Source of the DNA: Paenibacillus sp. HB172176
Lineage (GTDB): Bacteria; Bacillota; Bacilli; Paenibacillales; Paenibacillaceae
DNA: 64,000 nt
Direction: 5' to 3'
NCBI RefSeq assembly: GCF_011947265.1
Contig: NZ_JAATHD010000023.1
Location: 45,297-109,296, forward strand
Shown here: piece by piece, positions 24,893 to 33,536 of the stretch
Position numbering within the stretch: position 1 is the stretch's first letter
How the letters are laid out: every line of letters begins with the position of its first letter
Program-made: the position numbers and the translations under genes
The notes under the pieces: generated by a model
The model's input: only the letters and a program-made list of their open reading frames with translations
The model's database searches: none
Told to the model about the DNA's origin: nothing

Positions 24893-26731
24893 ATCCTCCC
24901 CAAGCGCCGTAAGTATTTTCTCGGCCAGCTTATCCCCGATAGAGAGAGGCTTGAAGTCTTCGACGGATGCCTCTCTTATCTTCTTCAGCGAGCCGAAATG
25001 CTTAAGCAGTTGCTTTCTCCGCTTCTCACCGATTCCCGGAATCGCGTCGAGCTTCGACTCCACCATCGACTTCGCGCGCTGCTCCCGGTGGAACGTAATC
25101 GCGAAGCGATGCACCTCGTCCTGAATGCGTTGCAGCAGATAAAATTCCTGACTGTCCCTCGGCAGCGGCACAATCTCCGCAGGATCTCCGGTCATGAGCT
25201 GCGCCGTTTTGTGCTTCGCATCCTTCACCAGACCGCAGACCGGAATGAACAAGCCCAGCTCGTTCTCCAGCACATCCAGAGCGGCGGCTATCTGTCCCTT
25301 CCCTCCATCGACAACGATTAAATCCGGTTGAGCCAAGCCTTCCTTCAGAACACGCTCATAGCGTCTGCGGACAACCTCGCGCATCGTTTCGTAATCATCC
25401 GGTCCGCTGACCGTCTTTACCTTGTACTTGCGATATTCCTTCCGATCCGGCTTGCCGTCGGTGAATACGACCATCGCCGATACCGGATTCGTGCCTTGAA
25501 TGTTCGAGTTGTCGAATGCTTCGATGCGCCGAACCTGATCGAGGTTCAGCCAACCGGCAAGCGACTCCGACGCCTTCACGCTGCGCTCTTCATCCCGCTC
25601 GATCAAGCGGAACTTCTCGTCGAGCATCACCTTCGCGTTGTCCTGCGCCATCGCGACGACTTCGCTCTTGCGCCCGCGCTGCGGCATCAATACCTTCACC
25701 TTCAGCCAGCTGTGGAGGGAGTTCATCATTTCCTCCTCATGCTCCGTTTCCTCGGCAGGCGGCAGCGGCAGCAAAATCTGCTTCGGCAGCGCTGGGTTAT
25801 CACTGTAATACTGGGTGACGAACGTCATGAAATCATCATATTCCTCTCCATAATACGGAAACGTCGAGCCATGCCGCTCGATCAGCTTGCCGTGGCGCAT
25901 ATACAGAATTTGCACGCACATCCAGCCCTTATCGACCGCATAGCCGAATATATCCCGATCCAGCGCGTCCACCATCGTAATCTTTTGCTTCTCCATGACG
26001 GCATCAATGGCGAGCATCTGGTCGCGCAGTTCCTTTGCTCTCTCGAACTCAAGCGCCTCGGCCGCTTCTCCCATCTTCCGCTCCAGCTCCTGACGCACCG
26101 ATTCATGCCCGCCGTTCAGAAACTTTGTAATTTCACCGATCATCTCGTCATACGTTGCCTGTTCTACCTCGAATTCGCAAGGCGCCACGCATTGCCCCAT
26201 ATGATAGTACAAACATACCTTGTCCGGCAGCGTTCGGCATTTGCGAAGCGGGTAGAGCCGGTCGAGCAGCTTCTTCGTCTGCTGCGCGGCGAAGGCGTTC
26301 GGATAGGGACCGAAATATTTGCCTTTGTCCTTCACGACGCGTCTAGTGACTTCGAGCTTAGGATGCTTCTCGTTCGTAATCTTAATATAAGGGAAGGACT
26401 TATCGTCCTTGAGCAATACATTGTATCTCGGGTGATGCTGTTTGATCAGATTGCATTCCAGTATAAGGGCTTCCATATTGCTGGAGGTTACAATAAATTC
26501 AAAATTATATATTTCCGATACGAGTCGCTGCGTCTTGCCGTTATGACTGCCGATGAAATAGGAACGAACGCGGTTTTTCAGCACCTTCGCTTTGCCGACA
26601 TAAATAATAACATCGTCCTTGTTCTTCATAAGATAGCAGCCGGGCTTGTCGGGAAGCAGCGCGAGCTTGTTTCGGATATTTTCCTTCGCCGCCGCGAGCT
26701 GCGACAGGCTTTCCCCATCATGATGATCCAT
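24881..26731 (-). CDS. uvrC: Excinuclease ABC subunit C
   Basis: Makes the two incisions in nucleotide excision repair together with UvrB. The 616-residue protein has the GIY-YIG nuclease domain at residues about 25-105 (PGCYLMKNKDDVIIYVGKAK), a UVR motif near 205-240 (LEFERAKELRDQM), the RNase H-like C-terminal nuclease (ESLAGWLNLDQVRRIEAFDNS, VVDGGKGQ) and a helix-hairpin-helix pair (LDAIPGIGEKRRKQLLKHFGSLKKI). GGAGG lies 8 bases before the ATG. Close linkage of uvrC with sdhCAB is also found in Bacillus. Confidence 0.97.
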   Translation of the reverse strand: MDHHDGESLSQLAAAKENIRNKLALLPDKPGCYLMKNKDDVIIYVGKAKVLKNRVRSYFIGSHNGKTQRLVSEIYNFEFIVTSSNMEALILECNLIKQHHPRYNVLLKDDKSFPYIKITNEKHPKLEVTRRVVKDKGKYFGPYPNAFAAQQTKKLLDRLYPLRKCRTLPDKVCLYYHMGQCVAPCEFEVEQATYDEMIGEITKFLNGGHESVRQELERKMGEAAEALEFERAKELRDQMLAIDAVMEKQKITMVDALDRDIFGYAVDKGWMCVQILYMRHGKLIERHGSTFPYYGEEYDDFMTFVTQYYSDNPALPKQILLPLPPAEETEHEEEMMNSLHSWLKVKVLMPQRGRKSEVVAMAQDNAKVMLDEKFRLIERDEERSVKASESLAGWLNLDQVRRIEAFDNSNIQGTNPVSAMVVFTDGKPDRKEYRKYKVKTVSGPDDYETMREVVRRRYERVLKEGLAQPDLIVVDGGKGQIAAALDVLENELGLFIPVCGLVKDAKHKTAQLMTGDPAEIVPLPRDSQEFYLLQRIQDEVHRFAITFHREQRAKSMVESKLDAIPGIGEKRRKQLLKHFGSLKKIREASVEDFKPLSIGDKLAEKILTALGEDGPS

Positions 26732-26820
26732 CCTGATTCCCTCCGTCTATTAGCGAATTCCTGTTCTTATTTTAACATAGCCGCAGCGATTTTGTTTTTC
26801 AAAAAGTTCTGGAGAAATTC

Positions 26821-26850
26821 TTTACAATTGTTCTGCGGTTTGGGTATACT
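26821..26850 (+). promoter_or_regulatory. Promoter of the small membrane protein gene
   Basis: TTTACA (26821-26826), 18-base spacer, TATACT (26845-26850), 33 bases before the start codon. Confidence 0.75.
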
Positions 26851-26882
26851 AATGGGAGCAACTTTTCTAGGAGGATTCAACG

Positions 26883-27029
26883 ATGGAAAATGTTAGAGAC
26901 CCGCGCGAGCATTTGAATGAGGAACCTCGTGATGATCTGATGGATGTTATGTTCGGCTTCGGCGGCATGCTCGGCTTTATGACTCTTGTATTCGTTATTG
27001 CGGTTGTCGTGAAGCTTCTCATCGACTGA
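26883..27029 (+). CDS. Small single-pass membrane protein (48 residues)
   Basis: An unrecognised small gene with full expression signals: promoter at 26821-26850, AGGAGG 8 bases before the ATG, and a strong terminator at 27073-27118. The product begins with an acidic soluble part (MENVRDPREHLNEEPRDDLMD) and then one hydrophobic helix (VMFGFGGMLGFMTLVFVIAVVVKLL). The glycine-rich helix and acidic head suggest a membrane-interacting partner peptide. It is monocistronic, divergent from uvrC. Function unknown. Confidence 0.85.
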   Translation: MENVRDPREHLNEEPRDDLMDVMFGFGGMLGFMTLVFVIAVVVKLLID

Positions 27030-27072
27030 GCCTCGGCGAATTCGATTACCCAACATACTTTCGAGACAGAAG

Positions 27073-27118
27073 AAGGCTCCGCAGACTTGGCATTTGCCAG
27101 GATCGCGGAGCCTTTTTT
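27073..27118 (+). terminator. Terminator of the small membrane protein gene
   Basis: AAGGCTCCGC pairs with GCGGAGCCTT, loop of about 23 bases, followed by TTTTTT. Confidence 0.9.
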
Positions 27119-27162
27119 GAAGTGCAACGGACCAGAGCCTGCCTGCTTGCTCCCTCCTGATC

Positions 27163-27800
27163 ACCGTGCAGAGTTACTTTTAACGCTTGCAGCTTCCATT
27201 CCGCCGATTTTCAACCGTGCAGAGTTATTTTTTACACCTGCAGCCGCCATTCCGAGCCATCCAAGTCGATTTTCTCGTCTTGCAACGCCGCTTTCGTCCT
27301 CGGCGCGACCTCCAAGTCGATTTTCTCGACTTACACCGCTGCTTTCGTCCTCGGTGCGACCTCCAAGTCGATTTTCTCGTCTTGCAACGCCGCTTTCGTC
27401 CTCGGCGAGACCTCCAAGTCGATTTTCTCGTCTTGCAACGCCGCTTTCGACCTTAGCGCAACCTCCAAGTCGATTTTCTCGACTTACACCGCTGCTTTCG
27501 TCCTCGGTGCGACCTCCAAGTCGATTTTCTCGACTTGTACCGCCGTTTTCGTCCTTAGCGCGACCTCCAAGTCGATTTTCTCGTCTTGCAACGCCGCTTT
27601 CGACCTTAGCGCAACCTCCAAGTCGATTTTCTCGTCTTGCATCACCGCTTACGCGCTCGGCGAGACCTCCAAGTCGATTTTCTCGTCTTGCATCGCCGCT
27701 TTCGTCCTCGGCGAGACCTCCAAGTCGATTTTCTCGACTTGCACCGCCGCTTTCGACCTTAGCGCAACCTCCAAGTCGATTTTCTCGACTTATGGAACCC
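27163..27800. repeat. 51-bp tandem repeat array, 13 units
   Basis: The motif CAAGTCGATTTTCTCG begins at 27262, 27313, 27364, 27415, 27466, 27517, 27568, 27619, 27670, 27721 and 27772: eleven copies spaced exactly 51 bases apart. Two more units in the same phase (ACCGTGCAGAGTTA at 27163 and 27214) have a different left half but a similar right half (TGCAGC.GCC.TTCCG). Five units carry the perfect hairpin AAGTCGA-TTTTC-TCGACTT; six have GTCTT, which breaks one pair. The array fills the gap between a terminator and the dnaI stop. Because 51 is 17 codons, a frame stays open on the plus strand, but it has no ribosome site and low-complexity content. Confidence 0.95.
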
Positions 27801-27816
27801 CCCGCTCACACAAAAC

Positions 27817-28773
27817 TCACTTCCGTCCGCGCTTGTTCTCGCCCGTCACCATAACGACCTCGACATATGGACGAACGCGGTCCATAAGCCGCTCTCCCTT
27901 ATGCCGCTCGTCGCCGTCCTTGCTCGTGAAGCTGAAATGCTGCTCCAAAGCGTCCAGCTCATAATTCGACGTATAGAAGGTCGGCTTGCGCTCCATCCGA
28001 TAATTCAGTATGGCGCCGAGCACATGGTCGCGTACCCACGGATTCAGGTTCTCCGCTCCGATGTCGTCGAAGATGAGCAAGTCCGTCTCCTTCATCATCT
28101 CGACCGTTTCCTTCAGCTTGCCCGGCTCATGCATGAGCGACTTCAAATCCTCCACAAAATCGGGCATATAGACGATAACGCCCGAATATCCAGCCTTCGC
28201 CAGCTCCTGAAGCAGATAGCACATCAGGAAGGTCTTGCCCGTGCCGAAGCGACCAGCCAGATATAGCCCCTCTTGTTGCAAGCCTTGCTCCTTCGTACGA
28301 TCGATATACCGCAGCAATTGGCCGACAGCCTTCGCCCGCTCCATATCCTTCGTCAGAATTTCATCGGAGGAATAGACGCGCCTCAGCGCCTTGTCGTCGA
28401 CATAGAAGCTGCGAATACGGCTTCGAATTTGTTCCTCCGTTTGCCTCGCGAGGAATTTCTTGCAGGATACCTTCCGGTCGTACATTTGCGTATTTCCATT
28501 AATGGTTTCCGCGTGAAGCAGCGTATAATGGCCTTCAAAATCATTCGGACACAAATCGAGCCCGGGGCAATTCGAGCAGCTTTTGAACTCGGTCACATAC
28601 TGATAGACCCGGTTCAGATTCAGACGCAGCACACCCTCATCTAGCTCGGGGTATTTGGCAAGCAGCTTCTCTATGAGTGGTTCCTTCATAAGCTGGGACA
28701 GCTTAAGCTCCGCTTGCTCCGTCAGGGATTGCCCTGCCGGCCATGCCTTCAACAAATCGCCTAATGACTCCAT
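27817..28773 (-). CDS. dnaI: Primosomal helicase loader DnaI
   Basis: Loads the replicative helicase (DnaC in Bacillus naming) at origins and restart sites, with DnaB and DnaD. The 318-residue protein has an N-terminal zinc-binding part (CSNCPGLDLCPNDFEGH, with a further CKKF), and a AAA+ domain with Walker A AGRFGTGKT, Walker B LLIFDDIGAE and a terminal arginine-containing sensor (LMDRVRPYVE). It follows dnaB by 18 bases in one operon. In Bacillus ytxC and thrS follow; here the repeat array and other genes do. Confidence 0.95.
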   Translation of the reverse strand: MESLGDLLKAWPAGQSLTEQAELKLSQLMKEPLIEKLLAKYPELDEGVLRLNLNRVYQYVTEFKSCSNCPGLDLCPNDFEGHYTLLHAETINGNTQMYDRKVSCKKFLARQTEEQIRSRIRSFYVDDKALRRVYSSDEILTKDMERAKAVGQLLRYIDRTKEQGLQQEGLYLAGRFGTGKTFLMCYLLQELAKAGYSGVIVYMPDFVEDLKSLMHEPGKLKETVEMMKETDLLIFDDIGAENLNPWVRDHVLGAILNYRMERKPTFYTSNYELDALEQHFSFTSKDGDERHKGERLMDRVRPYVEVVMVTGENKRGRK

Positions 28774-28791
28774 CCTGGCTTCACCCCGTCT

Positions 28792-30345
28792 CTAAGATTG
28801 GCCGTCAAGCTTCCTTGCCAGCTTGCGCAGCTCCTCCATCTCGTCTTCCGTCACGCCGCTCGAGGTCTGCCCCTCGCCGACGATCGGTATTTGCGGCTTC
28901 CGCGAACCTCCGCCTCCGCCGGTCCGGCTGCCTCTGCTCGCGCTTCTGCCGCCCGCATAGGCGCTGCTCCCGCTTCCGCCAAGGCTTGCCGCTTCCTTGC
29001 GCCTCTCCTTGTCCAGCTCGACCTGTGCTTGCTCTCTAACGTACTGTACGGCCTTCTCGAACGTATCGATGCCCTTCATAAGCATATTCGAAGCTACCGA
29101 ATCAAAAAATTGCCTCGTCACCCGGCCCGAATCATTAGCCCCGAGCACATAATGGATCAGGACATTAATAACAGGTCCCGCCAGCCGATAATGAAGATCG
29201 ATTCTCTCGAATACATTCTCGATCCATTCCGGGATCGCCCCCGGGAAAAATCTGCGCAGAAATCTCGTATGCGGCTCGTTGCGCATGAGCATATTGTATT
29301 GCTGAATATCGCAGCGTCCGGCAAGCTGCCCTGGAACAGGCAAATAATCCTGCTCTCGGACCTCGAACTCATCGTCGAGCTCGTCGGAATCGGAGCCCTC
29401 TGAAAGCAGCTCATCTTCCCGGACCGCTGTGCGCGCCAGCACGCGCTGGCGATCTTCCTCGCGCTTGTTGTCCTGGCGGTAGAGCTGGTTCGCCCGAAGC
29501 TGCATCGCGTCGATATCGAGATCGCCATTATGATCGAATACGCCGTCTTCATCGAGCAGACGGCAGACTTGAGCGACCGACAAATGATATTTGTACGCGA
29601 CATAGTTCACCTGAGCCAGCTGCTCCGCCTTGCTGCGAAGCCGTTCCACATACGCGCGGTTGACGGAATTGCGCGGGAAGCGAAGAATAATCTCGCCGTA
29701 CGGAATGCCTGCGGAAGCCATCTCCTGCTTCGCCGCGGATTGACGCGAAGGCGCCACCTCTGTGAGCGCTTGCTCGAGCTCCGTGTCGAAGGATTGCATG
29801 TTCAGCTTGAACAATTCATAGAACGGGACAGAGATATTCTCCTTCGACAGCTCCATCGCGGCTAGCTCATCGGGCTCCACGGCTCCAAATTCCTCGCGTA
29901 ATTCAATCAAGGCATATTTGCCAATCTTGTCTCTCAGCAGCATGGTCAGATGCATATTCCGGAAAAACTCCGCGGGAGACAACGGGGCAGCGAGCTCGTA
30001 TTCATACAGAATCTCCGATTGATTCGGATCGCCGAGTCTCGAGGTTTGAAGCAAGCCGACCGCCTCGAGACGTGATGCCTGCTCGATGACATATCTTCTG
30101 CTTTGCTCGTTCATCTCGAGCCCGAGCCCAAGGAACAGCTTGCGCTGAGGCTCCAAACGGGAATAGCCCGAGCGATCCTCCGCAATGCCATGATAGAACT
30201 GCTGATAGAGCGCAATCGCGAAAGCGCCGGTCATCGGCTGATAGATTAAGGAGAGCATTTTGTAATCCAAGCCGCTTAACGAGAAATCCCGAAATATGTA
30301 GTAACGGTGATGCTCCGTATATTGTAATAAATTATGGATGCGCAA
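28792..30345 (-). CDS. dnaB: Replication initiation and membrane attachment protein DnaB
   Basis: The Firmicute-type DnaB (not the helicase), which joins DnaA/DnaD at the origin and helps load the helicase. The 517-residue protein begins MRIHNLLQYTEHHRYYIFRDFSLSGLDYKMLSLIYQPMTG in pieces typical of the family, has a winged-helix N-domain and a DnaB_2/DnaD-like C-domain near 360-450 (GPVINVLIHYVLGANDSGRVT). A glycine/serine-rich linker (GGSGSSAYAGGRSASRGSRTGGGGG in parts) precedes a short helical tail. It is the first gene of the dnaB-dnaI pair. Confidence 0.94.
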   Translation of the reverse strand: MRIHNLLQYTEHHRYYIFRDFSLSGLDYKMLSLIYQPMTGAFAIALYQQFYHGIAEDRSGYSRLEPQRKLFLGLGLEMNEQSRRYVIEQASRLEAVGLLQTSRLGDPNQSEILYEYELAAPLSPAEFFRNMHLTMLLRDKIGKYALIELREEFGAVEPDELAAMELSKENISVPFYELFKLNMQSFDTELEQALTEVAPSRQSAAKQEMASAGIPYGEIILRFPRNSVNRAYVERLRSKAEQLAQVNYVAYKYHLSVAQVCRLLDEDGVFDHNGDLDIDAMQLRANQLYRQDNKREEDRQRVLARTAVREDELLSEGSDSDELDDEFEVREQDYLPVPGQLAGRCDIQQYNMLMRNEPHTRFLRRFFPGAIPEWIENVFERIDLHYRLAGPVINVLIHYVLGANDSGRVTRQFFDSVASNMLMKGIDTFEKAVQYVREQAQVELDKERRKEAASLGGSGSSAYAGGRSASRGSRTGGGGGSRKPQIPIVGEGQTSSGVTEDEMEELRKLARKLDGQS

Positions 30346-30426
30346 TTAGCATCGACCCCATCTCTTGCATTGGTTCTCCTATTCTAGCATAAATCGCGGA
30401 ACAAGAGGCGGTAATGAAAATAGAAA

Positions 30427-30446
30427 AATCCCCCGAACGAGGGATT
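30427..30446 (-). terminator. Terminator after yuiB-like gene
   Basis: On the minus strand AATCCC pairs with GGGATT around CTCGTTCGG, followed by TTTTCTATTTTC. It separates the yuiB-like gene from dnaB. Confidence 0.68.
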
Positions 30447-30472
30447 GAATTGCGTCTATATTGGAGGCTGCC

Positions 30473-30784
30473 CTAAAACATCTTGTAGCCGCCTTTGCGC
30501 AGCGCCCGAATGGCCCAGCCGCTCACATACGCTCCAATGAGCGCTCCGATAATAGGTATATAATAGATCACGGTATAGGAACCGAGATTGTCTAATGTAG
30601 GTTTGTCTGCGGCCGACCAAGGCGACCAAATGACTAGACCGATAATGACGACCGCGAACAATCCGATCGGGAACCAGGTCGTCTTCAGCAGCATGTTGAG
30701 AATAAAACCGATTCCGAACATCATGACGAAGAACAAAACGGTTGCGACGATGGCTTGAATGGCGTTGATAACGATTCCGGACAT
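30473..30784 (-). CDS. YuiB-like small membrane protein
   Basis: A 103-residue protein with three hydrophobic segments (about 5-30, 34-55, 75-95). The stretch VLFFVMMFGIGFILNMLLKTTWFPIGLF closely resembles Bacillus YuiB in spirit, and the related genes yumB and yumC lie 6-8 kb away. ATG at 30784 follows AAAGGAG by 7 bases; the longer frame from 30895 has no such site. Function unknown. A hairpin terminator follows. Confidence 0.7.
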   Translation of the reverse strand: MSGIVINAIQAIVATVLFFVMMFGIGFILNMLLKTTWFPIGLFAVVIIGLVIWSPWSAADKPTLDNLGSYTVIYYIPIIGALIGAYVSGWAIRALRKGGYKMF

Positions 30785-30876
30785 AACACGACTCCTTTGT
30801 GCATTCTCGACTACTAGTTTAATGAAACGCGATAATGAAGTCAATCGCACAGCCTCATTTGTCACAAGTCCGCCAT

Positions 30877-30906
30877 TTGCTCGCGGCAAGCGCATTGCGA
30901 TACAAT
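30877..30906 (+). promoter_or_regulatory. Promoter of hemQ
   Basis: TTGCTC (30877-30882), 18-base spacer, TACAAT (30901-30906), 38 bases before the hemQ start. Confidence 0.65.
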
Positions 30907-30944
30907 GAAAGGAAATCTAAATAAAAATAAAGGAGATTATACAT

Positions 30945-31688
30945 ATGAGCGAAGCCGCACAAACGCTAGAGGGCTGGTACGCCCTGCATGACTTTCGCAG
31001 CATGGACTGGACCGCATGGAGACTCGCGGACGAGGGAGAGCGAGCCAAAGCGCTCGACGAGCTCCACAGCTTCCTGTCGGAATGGAACGCTATCGAGGAG
31101 AAAAAGGCGGGCAGCACCGCCGTCTATTCCATCGTCGGTCAGAAGGCCGACTTCGTATTCATGCATCTACGCGAAACGCTGGAGGAACTAAACGCGCTTG
31201 AGACGGCGTTCAACAAAACAACCTTTGCCTCCTTCACCTATCCCGTTCATTCCTATGTGAGCGTCGTCGAGCTCAGCAATTATATGGGACAGTCCGGAGG
31301 CGATCCGATGCAAAATCCGGAGGTTGTGGCAAGACTGAAGCCAATTCTGCCGAAATGGAAGCATATCTGCTTCTATCCGATGAACAAGCGCCGTTCCGGC
31401 AATGATAACTGGTACATGCTCGGCATGGATGAGCGCAAAGCGATGATGCGCAGCCACGGCATGATCGGCAGACAATACGCCGGCAAAGTCAAGCAAATCA
31501 TTACAGGCTCGGTTGGCTTCGATAATTGGGAATGGGGAGTAACCTTATTCGCGGAGGACGCCTTGCAATTCAAAAAGCTGGTCTACGAAATGCGCTTCGA
31601 CGAAGTAAGCGCGCGCTATGGCGACTTCGGCGATTTCTATGTCGGCAATTTCCTTGACGCCTCCAAGTTCGACGAGCTGCTGAAATGA
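30945..31688 (+). CDS. hemQ: Coproheme decarboxylase HemQ/ChdC
   Basis: Last step of the coproporphyrin-dependent heme pathway of Gram-positive bacteria: oxidative decarboxylation of coproheme to heme b. The 247-residue chlorite-dismutase-fold protein has the axial heme histidine in MMRSHGMIGRQY (H171) and the catalytic tyrosine in CFYPMNKRR (Y144). AAAGGAG precedes the ATG. The stop overlaps the start of a NarL-type response regulator (ATGA), which is not the usual neighbour as far as I know, and suggests a link between heme synthesis and that two-component system. Confidence 0.94.
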   Translation: MSEAAQTLEGWYALHDFRSMDWTAWRLADEGERAKALDELHSFLSEWNAIEEKKAGSTAVYSIVGQKADFVFMHLRETLEELNALETAFNKTTFASFTYPVHSYVSVVELSNYMGQSGGDPMQNPEVVARLKPILPKWKHICFYPMNKRRSGNDNWYMLGMDERKAMMRSHGMIGRQYAGKVKQIITGSVGFDNWEWGVTLFAEDALQFKKLVYEMRFDEVSARYGDFGDFYVGNFLDASKFDELLK

Positions 31689-32392
31689 AAATCAAGGTTC
31701 TGATTGCGGACGACAACTCGTTCATTCGCGAAGGCATGAAAATTATTCTGTCCTCCTTTGATGATTTTGAAGTCGTTGCGGTTGTCGGAGACGGCGCCGA
31801 AGCAATCGACTATTGCCTGAACAATCCGGGCAGCGCGGATGTCGCGCTGCTCGATGTCAGGATGCCGAACATGAACGGCGTCGAGGCTACCCGCATTCTC
31901 TCCGAGCAGACAACCGTAAAGCCGCTTATTCTGACCACCTTCGACGATGATGAATTCGTGCTTGACGCGGTCAAATACGGCGCTCGCGGCTATCTGCTGA
32001 AGAACAACGACCCCGAGCAGATCTGCGATGCGATTCGCAGCGTCTACCGGGATCATCGCGTGCTTCAAGACATTGTACTCGACAAACTCGCTTCCAATTT
32101 GAGCGGCGCTTCGGCAGCTCCGGACACGAAGGCAGAAGCTTCAGGCGTAGCGCCTGCAAGCGGCGAATGCAAATTCGATCGAAGCCTCTTCACCGAAAGG
32201 GAGCTGGAGGTCATGGCTCAGATTGCCTTGGGCCTCTCCAACAAGGAAATTTCCAGGAAGCTATTCATTTCCGAAGGAACAACCGCTAATTATATTACAT
32301 CCATTCTTAACAAAACAGGGCTGGAGCACCGCACGCAAATCGCCATCTACGTGCTCACTGGCGATGCAAGACCGGGCAGCGGACAGGAGTGA
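31685..32392 (+). CDS. NarL/LuxR-type response regulator
   Basis: A 235-residue regulator: receiver domain residues 1-120 with acidic pair D9/D10, phosphoacceptor D57 (LLDVRMP), T/S switch in LILTTF and K in YLLKN; alanine-rich linker; LuxR helix-turn-helix at about 170-230 (FTERELEVMAQIALGLSNKEI). Translation is coupled to hemQ through an ATGA overlap, and the partner kinase gene starts 6 bases later. It probably controls the ABC-2 exporter genes that follow after a terminator, an inference from position. Confidence 0.93.
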   Translation: MKIKVLIADDNSFIREGMKIILSSFDDFEVVAVVGDGAEAIDYCLNNPGSADVALLDVRMPNMNGVEATRILSEQTTVKPLILTTFDDDEFVLDAVKYGARGYLLKNNDPEQICDAIRSVYRDHRVLQDIVLDKLASNLSGASAAPDTKAEASGVAPASGECKFDRSLFTERELEVMAQIALGLSNKEISRKLFISEGTTANYITSILNKTGLEHRTQIAIYVLTGDARPGSGQE

Positions 32393-32398
32393 TTCCCC

Positions 32399-33418
32399 AT
32401 GGAGCAATGGGCAATCGGCAACAAAGCCGCCATTCTCTTCTACGTGATTCAAACAACGCTCAAACGCGCCTTGATCGTCTCCTCCGTTTGCTATGTTTGC
32501 TTCTGTCTCTACGCGCTGGATCCTCTGTTCGCGTTGCTCCTGCCCGTTCATGCCTATGAATGGACTTCCCTGCACAAGCAGCGCAGGCTCTACGCCCTTC
32601 TGGCCATGCTGGTTCCGATTCTGCTCATTCCCTCCGCCATTATGAAGCCGTATGCAATGGCGGCAAGCTTAAGCTGCCTCCTCTACGCTTCCGTCGACAT
32701 TCATAGCCGCAAGCTGGCGAAGCTGGAGGACGATCATGAGCGGCTTCGCATGGAGCTGCAGCAGCTGCGAACCGCGCTGAGCGAGAGCAATGCTTATCTG
32801 CAGCAATCCTCCTATACAAGCAAATTGGAGGAGCGCAATCGGCTGTCGCAGCAGATTCATGACGAAATCGGACATTCCATGGCGGGCGCGCTCATCCAGA
32901 TGGAAGCTTCAAGGCGCTTGCTGGATACGAATAAACCCGGCAAAGCTTCGGAGCTTCTCGGCAATGCAATCGCCATCTCCAAGGATGGTCTCGAGCAGAT
33001 CCGGTTGACGCTCAAAGCGATGAAGCCGAAGTCCGAGGAACTGGGCATTAACAGGCTTCGACTATTCTCGGACGGCCTCGGCTCCAAGCATGCCATCGCT
33101 TCAACCTTAACGCATGAAGGAGATTTGGAGCTAATCTCGCCGCTGCAATGGAAGATTATTCATGAAAATGCAGTCGAAGCGGCAACGAATGCGATGAAAT
33201 ACGCTTCGGCCACCGCGATCCATATGCATGTGCAGGTGCTTCATCGCTTTGTCAAATCGGTGGTGGAGGACAATGGCGTCGGCGCGGACAAGGTCGTGAA
33301 GGGACTGGGCATCATCGGAATGGAGGAGCGCGCGGCAGCAATGGGCGGAACGGTGCTTGTCGACGGCTCGAAGGGCTTCCGGGTAACAACCCTCCTTCCC
33401 CGCGGAGATGCCACATGA
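32399..33418 (+). CDS. NarL-family sensor histidine kinase (HisKA_3)
   Basis: A 339-residue kinase with N-terminal hydrophobic segments (about 23-50 and 63-98), a short coiled coil (residues 105-145) and a HisKA_3 dimerisation domain with the phosphoacceptor H154 in QQIHDEIGHSMAGAL, followed by an ATPase domain (NAVEAATNAMKYA, VVEDNGVGAD, GLGIIGMEERAAAMGG). There is little extracytoplasmic sequence, so it likely senses in or near the membrane, as DesK/LiaS-type kinases do. It pairs with the preceding response regulator. A terminator follows. Confidence 0.92.
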   Translation: MEQWAIGNKAAILFYVIQTTLKRALIVSSVCYVCFCLYALDPLFALLLPVHAYEWTSLHKQRRLYALLAMLVPILLIPSAIMKPYAMAASLSCLLYASVDIHSRKLAKLEDDHERLRMELQQLRTALSESNAYLQQSSYTSKLEERNRLSQQIHDEIGHSMAGALIQMEASRRLLDTNKPGKASELLGNAIAISKDGLEQIRLTLKAMKPKSEELGINRLRLFSDGLGSKHAIASTLTHEGDLELISPLQWKIIHENAVEAATNAMKYASATAIHMHVQVLHRFVKSVVEDNGVGADKVVKGLGIIGMEERAAAMGGTVLVDGSKGFRVTTLLPRGDAT

Positions 33419-33457
33419 GATTTCTCACCTGCTAGTAATATGAATATTCTCATAGAC

Positions 33458-33498
33458 AAAGGATGAACTTATGCACTGACATAAGGGCATCCTTTTTT
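33458..33498 (+). terminator. Terminator after the hemQ two-component operon
   Basis: AAAGGATG pairs with CATCCTTT, with an inner TTATG/CATAA stem, followed by TTTT. A TATAAT (33501-33506) right after it could be the -10 of the ABC genes. Confidence 0.85.
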
Positions 33499-33536
33499 CT
33501 TATAATAAAATCACCAAGAACAAAGGAGAGGTTGAA

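Noticed and set aside
25328..26896. Plus-strand frame of 522 codons opposite uvrC
   Set aside because: It is the antisense shadow of uvrC; the translation has no domain and no start signals.
27163..27800. Repeat array considered as a CRISPR
   Set aside because: The units are contiguous and similar along their full length; there are no unique spacers, and no cas gene is near.
27087..27854. A 255-codon open frame across the 51-bp repeats, encoding PPSRFSRL-type 17-residue repeats
   Set aside because: The frame is open only because the unit is a multiple of three; its start lies inside the terminator of the preceding gene, it has no ribosome site, and it runs into dnaI on the other strand.
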